Shown here in pieces: positions 58,022-64,000 of a stretch of 64,000 nucleotides of DNA. Both the position numbers and the translations under genes were made by a program. Each line of letters opens with the position of its first letter. Position 1 is the stretch's first letter. This DNA comes from Larix kaempferi (lineage: Eukaryota; Streptophyta; Pinopsida; Pinales; Pinaceae). The notes under the pieces were generated by a model. The model was not told the DNA's origin. It made no database searches and saw only the letters and a list, made by a program, of their open reading frames with translations. The stretch is taken from NCBI GenBank assembly GCA_027924585.1, contig BSBM01000261.1, forward strand, positions 3,179,501 to 3,243,500, given 5' to 3'.

Positions 58022-58357
58022 TGTTGTAGTCAAGGGGGTCGCATGGTTACCAGTGATACATAGTATAATATAAGAAAGCACAATGATACAGATACAATAA
58101 ACAAGTGATGGAAGATGAAGCAACAAGCCTTTCTATTACTCAACACGATATGCATAAATATTACATATATATAAACAGACTGAATTCTCTGTGAGTTGGC
58201 TCACCAACCTATTTATATGATTGACAAACAATTACATAACTACCTGTCGGTTCAACTGACCAACCCGACATGTATTGGTCGACTGAATCCGTTGACATAT
58301 ATTACAAGTAGTCGAGTGGAGGGCCTAGTCGGCATGTCAACTTAGGCTCATCCAACA
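58022..58357 (-). repeat. 5' LTR of the TRIM
   Basis: 336 bp, partner of 57571-57905, followed by TSD CTCAC at 58358-58362. Confidence 0.95.
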
Positions 58358-58362
58358 CTCAC

Positions 58363-59603
58363 TCAACTTACAAAGGACCACATTATCCAATGAACATGTC
58401 ACTCAAGGTTTACCTCCTAGCATCCAAGAAGCAATCCAACTTGCAGGAGAGACATAATAGATAGAAAAAGAGATAGAAAAAGAGCCTGAGAAGCAGGATG
58501 AAGATAAAGAGGTAATTTATGTGATGGATGAAGATACTCAAACTCAAGACCTTATGAAAGAACAATTTGACAAAAACAATGAGATCAAAGAGTTGGAGGC
58601 TGAAGTAAGCTAGAAAGATTAGCGAATTGTGGAGCTTGAAGGAGAAATTAGCAAGAGAGAAGATGGCATCCAAGAATTGGAAAATGAGGTAAAAGAGCTT
58701 AAGAGTGAAATTACTAAGCTAAATTTGGATCTAGAAGGGGAATCTTTGATTATAAGAACAAATAAAATCCCGTGTGATAATATATCCCAACTATTCATGA
58801 ATGAGTCGGATCATTGTGAGGTCATCCAAGATGAACTGGAAACCTATAAAGAAGTCAAAGAAGAAGTCCCAAGGATGCAAATAGAGCTAGGAAAGATGCA
58901 TGAACAAGTTGAGAAGATAATAGAATTTTTGAATACTAGAAGTAAAGCACAACTGGAGGGGTTACAAATTCAAAATAGAACACAATTGATCAAGGTGGTT
59001 AAACAAATTGTAATGAAGAGGACTCTGTTGAAAAGAGACCAAAATAATATGAAATTACTGGCTAATGATATAAATGCTTTTAAAATCATGTTTGATAAAT
59101 TGGGGCTACCACATCCATGGGATGGTAATGAAGAAATTGTCCCCAAATAAGAATATAAGGCTACATTGACACATAAAATAAATGAACTGCCTCAAACTGA
59201 TTCCTTAGAAGGATTCATAACTGGAGATCATGTTATTGACAGGTTGAAACCTCAATTTCAGGTATGGATCCTTTTGAAGAAATTAATATAAGTGCTTGGC
59301 CCTATATCCTATGAAAAAAATACCGATGCTAAAATAGTCCTAGAGGCATTGAAGGCTCATCGAATTCCATTGAGCAAGGATTGGCATGCTGTGTCAAAAT
59401 ATTCCCAAGTAACTCCACCTCAAAGACAAGCCATAGGGAAAACCTCTAGTGCCACAAGGATAGTCAAGTGGACAACAATTCCCTACATTGCCAGGTCAAT
59501 TTGTGGGTCAGCCAACTCCTTTGGATTTTATGCCACATGGAGGGTAGGTGAATGTGTAGATAATGTACTAGATGATGGGCCAATCGGGGCTTCCTCCAGG
59601 TAA
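58363..59603 (+). pseudogene. Upstream ORF, coiled-coil part
   Basis: From 58629 to 59150 an open frame of 173 codons begins ELEGEISKREDGIQELENEV with clear heptad spacing, continues ELETYKEVKEEVPRMQIELG, and ends LGLPHPWDGNEE. The same frame opens again at 59292-59603 after stops (LGPISYEKNTDAKIVLEALK). Upstream of 58629 the same helical style can be seen in other frames back to the TRIM insertion point. It is most likely the C-terminal half of the ORF at 55973. It is a structural protein by composition; no enzyme motif is seen. Confidence 0.55.
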
Positions 59604-61076
59604 TCAACCAACAGATTAGGTTTTTGGGAAGCCAGCTGTGCAACATAATGTATACATGCGAGGACAAACAAAGCAAACAAGAAGCAGGAATACAAGTGCA
59701 AGTAAAAATAGTTAAAAAGTAAAATGGCTGCTATTCAATTAGAAATTTAAAGTTGAAAAGGATAGATTTACAAGTTTGTTGAAAATTAGTTCAACTTTAT
59801 AGAATTCGATTACTCCTTGAAACCTATATAATGTAATCCAAGTGCTTAACTCAAGGCTGGAAATATTTAGAGGGACTCTATCAGTTGTTGAGTCGATGAA
59901 CTATTTTGTAATGTATATTTTTTTCTAAGATTAAGATTGTAGAGTGCTACAGAGATGTTTTTCCTTTGTATTTTGTCTATCTTCTTTGTTATATTACACT
60001 TCTATATCCATGTATACTGTCATGAGATGTCAATAAATTTTTGAGTAACATATTCACCTCCATATTGTGTCAATGATATGATATATTGATGAATGTTGGA
60101 ATTGATCTTAGAGATTTCAAATCTTTTGACCTCTGGTCCAGTTTCAAAGCTTTTATGAGATACAATAGTGTTTGAAGTTTTCTCTTATTGTTGTTTCCAT
60201 GAATGTCTTGTTTCCTAGAAATTCATAAATGAGCTCATGATTTTCAATGCATTTGTTTACAAACTACTTAATTCTTTAATTCAAAGCTCAATAAATTTAT
60301 GCTTCCATTAGGTTCAAAGAGATTCGTCCTACAGGCGCCTCGTAGACATATTTTTGTCTCCATCTGCTAAATATCACCCTCACTATAAACCAAAGTACGG
60401 TTACACTCCGCAAAATTCCTCTACAATAATAAGTTACACCATCATAATTGTTCATAAATATTTACTTACATGCATATTTCAAGAAATATATTTTTTACAT
60501 ACAATTCCACATAGATTTAGCTTGAAAATATTTAAAAATTGAGTTCTGTCATGCCTTGCTGTGCACTATATCCGTCTAGTGTATCTCAAGGAACTAACAT
60601 GAGAAATGGCACTATTGACGAGGACAAAATTGAAGGTTAATTTTCCTTGAGTACGACATTGTTGAGTTTTGGTTTGGATTGGTGCAAAAGGATTAGACAA
60701 TTTGACTGAAATTAGCACCTAGCAACTCCATTGCTTTGAAGTTGGCTTCTGAAAAGAGGCATACCAGAAGAAATCCTACTTCAAACGAATTCTCGAGTCT
60801 CCCTGATTCAAGTAACCATAGGAGAAAACTTCGAGTGGATCAAAACACTTTGTAGAAAGGTATTCCTTGAGTTACTTCTCCTTTCTTTTCTTTTGCTTTC
60901 CAAAATCAAGAATGTTGTTCAAATTTACATAATCAAGAAAATCCTAAGACCCATGAAAATCCTATCCTCGAGCCTCATAATTATCCCTTGTATCCTTCTG
61001 CAAGCACTTCTAACCCTGTACAACTTGATATAGAGTCACAAAGGACTCCAATCACTCCTCAGGTAGGAATTTAATC
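59604..61076. other. Spacer between coiled-coil ORF and gag, unassigned
   Basis: AT-rich, with no coding motif that I can defend. Part of it (60760-61060) may be gag leader or an N-terminal gag part in broken frames (LEPHNYPLYPSASTSNP). Confidence 0.45.
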
Positions 61077-62048
61077 TTGCAACATTTAAATATGGAAGGA
61101 ATAGGAGGTGGAACACCACCACCTATAAACCCCTGGGTAGCTACTATTTATGGTCCACTGGATCTCCCAAATAACCTACATGACCTACCTGATATTTATT
61201 TGAAGATATTACCAAAATATGAGAGGGAAAATGCTACTACAACTGATGAACATATGGCCATGTTTCAAGACTTCACTGATAAACTTTATATTGAATAGGA
61301 TGATGTGCTCATGAGACTCTTTGTTCAAAATTTGGAAGGAGATGTCAAGAAGTGGTTCAGATCCCTTCCTGCAACTTCCATCAATTCTTGGCACCTCCTT
61401 GATATTGCATTTATTATATAGTGGGGTGAGAAGAGGGATTACCTGTATTTTCTTACAGAATTTGCTACATTCAAGAGAATAAATGGAGATACAATAGGGG
61501 AATTCAACAAAAGGTTCAACAAAATTTATAATAAGATTCCTCAGGATATTAAACCTTCAAAGGCAGTTTTCAAAGTAACCTATGTAGTATCCTTTGAGCC
61601 CGATTTTGCTATGATACTAAGAGAAAGAAGATCTACAACCCTGTTAAACATGCAAGATGATGCAGTTGATGTGGAAGGAAATACGACAGCCTCAGGGAAG
61701 TTGAAATACAAGCAAGCACTTGAAAAGAGGAATTCCAAAGAAAACGATGAACCCTCTGGGAAAGATAGAGATGTGCAAGATTCAAAGATGGAAGAGATGT
61801 CAATATTACTCATAGGTCTCTCAATTAAGCTCAATAGGATGAAAATGGAAGGGAATTATCCCAACAGAAATCCTCAGGCAGGTGGGCAGAGGAATCCATA
61901 TCAGTATAGGAGGCCCTTTAATCCTCAAATCATAAACAAACAAAGAATAAATGAAGATAAAAAAATACAACCTCATGTAAGGGAAAACAATGACAATCAT
62001 GTGGTTGATATACCTCCATATGTGGAAGACATTGAACCTCCTGAATAA
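61077..62048 (+). pseudogene. Gypsy gag (retrotransposon gag domain)
   Basis: One frame of 324 codons with TAG stops at 61296-61298 and 61419-61421. After IGGGTPPPINPWVATIYGP come the conserved capsid parts: LPKYERENATTTDEHMAMFQ, then RLFVQNLEGDVKKWFRSLPA, INSWHLLDIAFI and TIGEFNKRFNKIY. This is the retrotransposon gag pattern of plant Gypsy elements (helical capsid with a W-[FY]-x-L-P box). The C-terminal half is polar and rich in Asn, Gln and Arg. No CCHC knuckle was seen. It forms the particle shell in functional elements. Confidence 0.82.
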
Positions 62049-62608
62049 ATGCCGTGGATGTAAGATCAGAGTAACATGATTCATCTTACACATGAAGATT
62101 ATGAAAGATCTTTACATGAAGAAGATTATCGAAATGATCAAGAAGTGCAGAGAAGATACAATTTGAGGCCAAGGAATAATGTTTCAAATTAGAATACTAT
62201 TACCTTCCCTACAGAAGCCTCTGCAAATCCAAAGAATGACAAAACCCCTGATAATCCAATTCTTGCTACAAATCCTATTGCTCCTCAAAATAAAATTGCA
62301 AATCTAGTTAACCAAAAGAGAACTGAAATGTTATATCCAAAGAACACTAAAAGAAAGAACCATAAAAATCTTTAACCCCTTTTTATTTTTAGCATGAGTT
62401 ATCTAAACTAAAGATCCCTATTCCTCTGTCCGAATTGGGAAAAAATTATGTATACCAGAAAAATATAGAGAGGGTCCTAAGCATCACTGGACCAATCCTA
62501 CAAATGGATACTTTAAATTTAGTAGATGAAAGTCCTGCTATATCTGTAGGTCTAGTGGTTGAATAAGAGAAATATGATCATATTACTCCTTTATACATAA
62601 CTCTAAAT

Positions 62609-62865
62609 GTGCATAGAAAATTATTACACAACTTCATGTTAGACTCTGGAGCTTCACATAATCTGATGCCTAAAATCATCATGGAGCAATTAGATTTAGA
62701 AATCACTAAACCTTATCATGATCTTTATAGTTTTGACTCCAAGAAGGTAAAATGTATGGAGATGATTAAGGATTTAGTAGTTAGTTTGGATCAACTTCCT
62801 GCCAAAATTATTGTGATGGATGTGGTAGTGGTAGATGTACCAACAATATATGGGATCTTTATGGG
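62609..62865 (+). pseudogene. Gypsy aspartic protease, truncated
   Basis: The frame begins MHRKLLHNFMLDSGASHNLMP, with the DSGAS catalytic box, and reaches MDVVVVDVPTIYGIFM. The minus-strand homologue at 32219-32980 continues after this point with LSRKW...GGHLQMDLSYA; here unrelated text follows from about 62866. The breakpoint coincides with the end of the Penelope-like element. It is in a different frame from gag. Confidence 0.85.
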
Positions 62866-62890
62866 GAGTTGGAGACTTGTGTGGATTTTT

Positions 62891-62940
62891 CTTCTCGACG
62901 CACTTCAGACTCTAGAGTTGAGTCCATCATCAGGAGAAAG
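62891..62940 (-). ncRNA. Hammerhead ribozyme-like motif of the Penelope-like element
   Basis: On the minus strand: CTTTCTC (62940-62934), core CTGATGA (62933-62927), stem II TGGACTC / GAGTCT with a 7-nt loop AACTCTA (62926-62907), then GAAG (62906-62903), a short region TGC, and GTC (62899-62897) as cleavage triplet. GAGAAG (62896-62891) follows and pairs with the first strand to close stem I. The order is that of type I hammerheads with a minimal stem III, as found in the terminal repeats of Penelope elements. GAAG instead of GAAA and a weak stem III suggest a damaged ribozyme. Confidence 0.6.
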
Positions 62941-62999
62941 TTATCTCGAAAAAACTCCATACATCTGCACCTTATAAATATTGTTTGTTTGTTTTATTA

Positions 63000-63420
63000 A
63001 TGTTCTAAGAGCTGACCTATTAATCAAACTTTGTCTATTTTTAAATATAGATATATATACATATTTTATTTCTATCTATTATTATAATTACATTATTATA
63101 CCCATTTTTTAATTAATACTTATTTGTTATATTTTGTTTAACTTTTAATTTATGCTTAATTTCAATTTAATTTATTTATCTTATCTTTTAATTTAACTTC
63201 TATTTTATTTTTATGTTATTATTATTATTGTTATATTTTAGTGAATTCTTATTATATTTATTTATTATTATTTAATTATTACTTTAGTTAATTCTAATTT
63301 TTTTATTTTATTTTTATTTTTATTTACTATTTATTATTACAATTAATATTAATATTATTTCTAGTTTTTTAATTTTAATTTTTAATTTTTAATTTTAATT
63401 TTAATTTTTAATTTTTCAGG
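63000..63420. repeat. AT-only tract with aattttt-type repeats
   Basis: About 420 bp with almost no G or C. It ends in runs of 'aattttta' units at 63366-63415. It lies between the endonuclease stop and the hammerhead-like motif. Confidence 0.85.
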
Positions 63421-63446
63421 GAGTCAATGATTGGTTTCCAGGATTC

Positions 63447-64000
63447 TCATAGGGTGAGGCCGTCATCTCTGTTGAAGTTTCTTGGGTGTTTCTCAATTTC
63501 GATTGCTTCACGTATGCGTCTTTTATTGTAGTTTTCTTCAAGTGCTATGACTTTTGCTTCTTCAATGCATACATGGTGGTTTGTCATTGATGAATGCTCA
63601 ATCACGGCCAACTCCTTAATTATTTCATGAATAACATCTGCACAATGCTCTTTCAGCCTTATCTGAATTGAGCGACCTGTTTCACTTATGTACACATCTT
63701 TGCATGAGCAAGGAATTGAATAAATACCTTTTCTCTATTTTGGGTCAATGGTGTCTTTTGCTCTGTCGAACAAATTTCTTAGGGAGTTACGAGGGAAAAA
63801 TATTGTTTTGACTTTCTTTTTCTTTAACACTCTGGCAATTTTGTCGATTGTTCCTTGGATATATGGGAGAAATGTTCTTCCTAAGTTTTCTTGTTCATTG
63901 TTCCGATTTTTATTCCCTATGTCTTTTGCTCTCTTAAATGCTCTGTTAATATATTTTCTTTTGTAACCATTGTTTTAGAGGGTTTTTTCTAGGTATTTTA
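63447..64000 (-). pseudogene. Penelope-like ORF end: RT C-terminus and GIY-YIG endonuclease
   Basis: Read on the minus strand in one frame from the window edge: NNGYKRKYINRAFKRAKDIG and LGRTFLPYIQGTIDKIARVL, then SLRNLFDRAKDTID. These match the end of the Penelope RT region. KGIYSIPCSCKDVYISETGR follows, with GIY, the typical CxC pair, and YIS where YIG is usual. After it come the catalytic Arg region (RSIQIRLKEH), HSSMTNHHV and REAIEIEK with a likely catalytic Glu, ending NRDDGL. Stops at 63975-63977 (TAA) and 63735-63737 (TAG) interrupt it. The endonuclease would nick target DNA for reverse transcription. Confidence 0.88.

Larger units (their letters stand above)
57571..58357 (-). mobile_element. 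TRIM (terminal-repeat retrotransposon in miniature)
   Basis: A 787-bp element with two LTRs (57571-57905 and 58022-58357, 335 and 336 bp) enclosing only 116 bp. The ends are TGTTG...CAACA. TSD CTCAC is found at 57566-57570 and 58358-58362. On the minus strand TTGGTTCCATTGACAG directly follows the right LTR, a plausible primer site ending in the CCA complement TGG. GGTGGGGGAGA precedes the left LTR as polypurine tract, which sets the minus orientation. No coding capacity is present. It depends on proteins of larger elements. The LTRs differ at perhaps 20 positions, so it is not very young. Confidence 0.95.
55780..62870 (+). mobile_element. Decayed Gypsy-like unit: upstream ORF, gag, protease
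   Basis: In plus-strand order there is an upstream ORF region ending in long coiled coils (55973-59603), a gag (61077-62048) and a protease (62609-62865). An extra ORF before gag is known in Tat/Ogre-type plant Gypsy elements, which is the best comparison. LTRs, a primer site and RT were not found. The TRIM at 57571 interrupts the first ORF and the Penelope-like element cuts the protease. Membership of all parts in one element is inference from order and strand. Confidence 0.5.
62870..64000 (-). mobile_element. Penelope-like element (GIY-YIG type), 3' part
   Basis: Runs off the right edge of the window, so only the C-terminal end of its ORF and its 3' region are present. The ORF has the end of RT and the GIY-YIG endonuclease. 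Behind it lie about 0.45 kb of extremely AT-rich text and then a hammerhead-like fold (62891-62940). Penelope-like elements with this endonuclease are mainly animal elements, and a conifer lineage (Dryads) is known, which fits the conifer impression of the window. It cuts into the Gypsy protease at about 62866-62880. The exact boundary and its TSD are not visible. Confidence 0.85.

Overview
This window is plant nuclear DNA and is most likely from a gymnosperm, probably a conifer. It is AT-rich and almost wholly built of nested, decayed retrotransposons. I can support only one intact host gene. It also carries a GIY-YIG Penelope-like element; such elements (Dryads) are known from conifers and are otherwise mainly animal. 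Species-level assignment is not possible from the sequence alone.

Layout. 1-2951: no recognisable gene. 2957-9497: complete minus-strand Ty1/Copia element (A) with 579-bp LTRs, TSD AGCAT, and a gag-PR-IN-RT-RNaseH region broken by frameshifts and a stop. 9503-11230: unassigned. 11230-12367 plus 19775-20416: an older minus-strand Copia (D), split by element B (12373-19769, TSD TTAGT). B has two 649-bp LTRs that look identical by eye, yet it lacks most of gag, protease and integrase. 20417-23938: unassigned, with tandem duplications and tRNA-SINE-like heads. 23937-35702: a plus-strand Copia (C) with a truncated 5' LTR, a gag carrying a 305-bp internal duplication, an RNase H and a complete 3' LTR. 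Its middle is replaced by other DNA, including a minus-strand Ty3/Gypsy gag-protease fragment (31460-33560) and a polyadenylated retrocopy-like insert with a 17-bp TSD (29080-30312). 35703-43120: decayed LTR, SINE and LINE debris.

43151-44369: a four-exon gene for a Yae1-domain protein, with canonical introns and an uninterrupted 197-codon frame. 45502-45752: a tRNA-derived SINE with a 19-bp TSD, next to a decayed LINE RT (45779-46740). 48379-53740: an L1-type LINE (ORF1 with zinc knuckle, ORF2 with endonuclease and RT), itself hit by a second 5'-truncated LINE on the opposite strand. 55780-62870: a decayed plus-strand Gypsy-like unit with an upstream coiled-coil ORF, gag and protease. A 787-bp TRIM (57571-58357, TSD CTCAC) interrupts its first part, and a Penelope-like element (62870 to the window end, minus strand) with a hammerhead-like motif interrupts its protease.

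The three related Copia elements A, B and C share one architecture. Between the RNase H stop and a conserved pre-PPT segment, each holds a different minisatellite array: about 56 bp in A; 88, 72 and 55 bp in B; about 66/132 bp in C. This hypervariable 3' region, the Penelope-like element with its hammerhead-like fold, and the retrocopy are the most interesting items. All calls come from reading the sequence; no database search was run.
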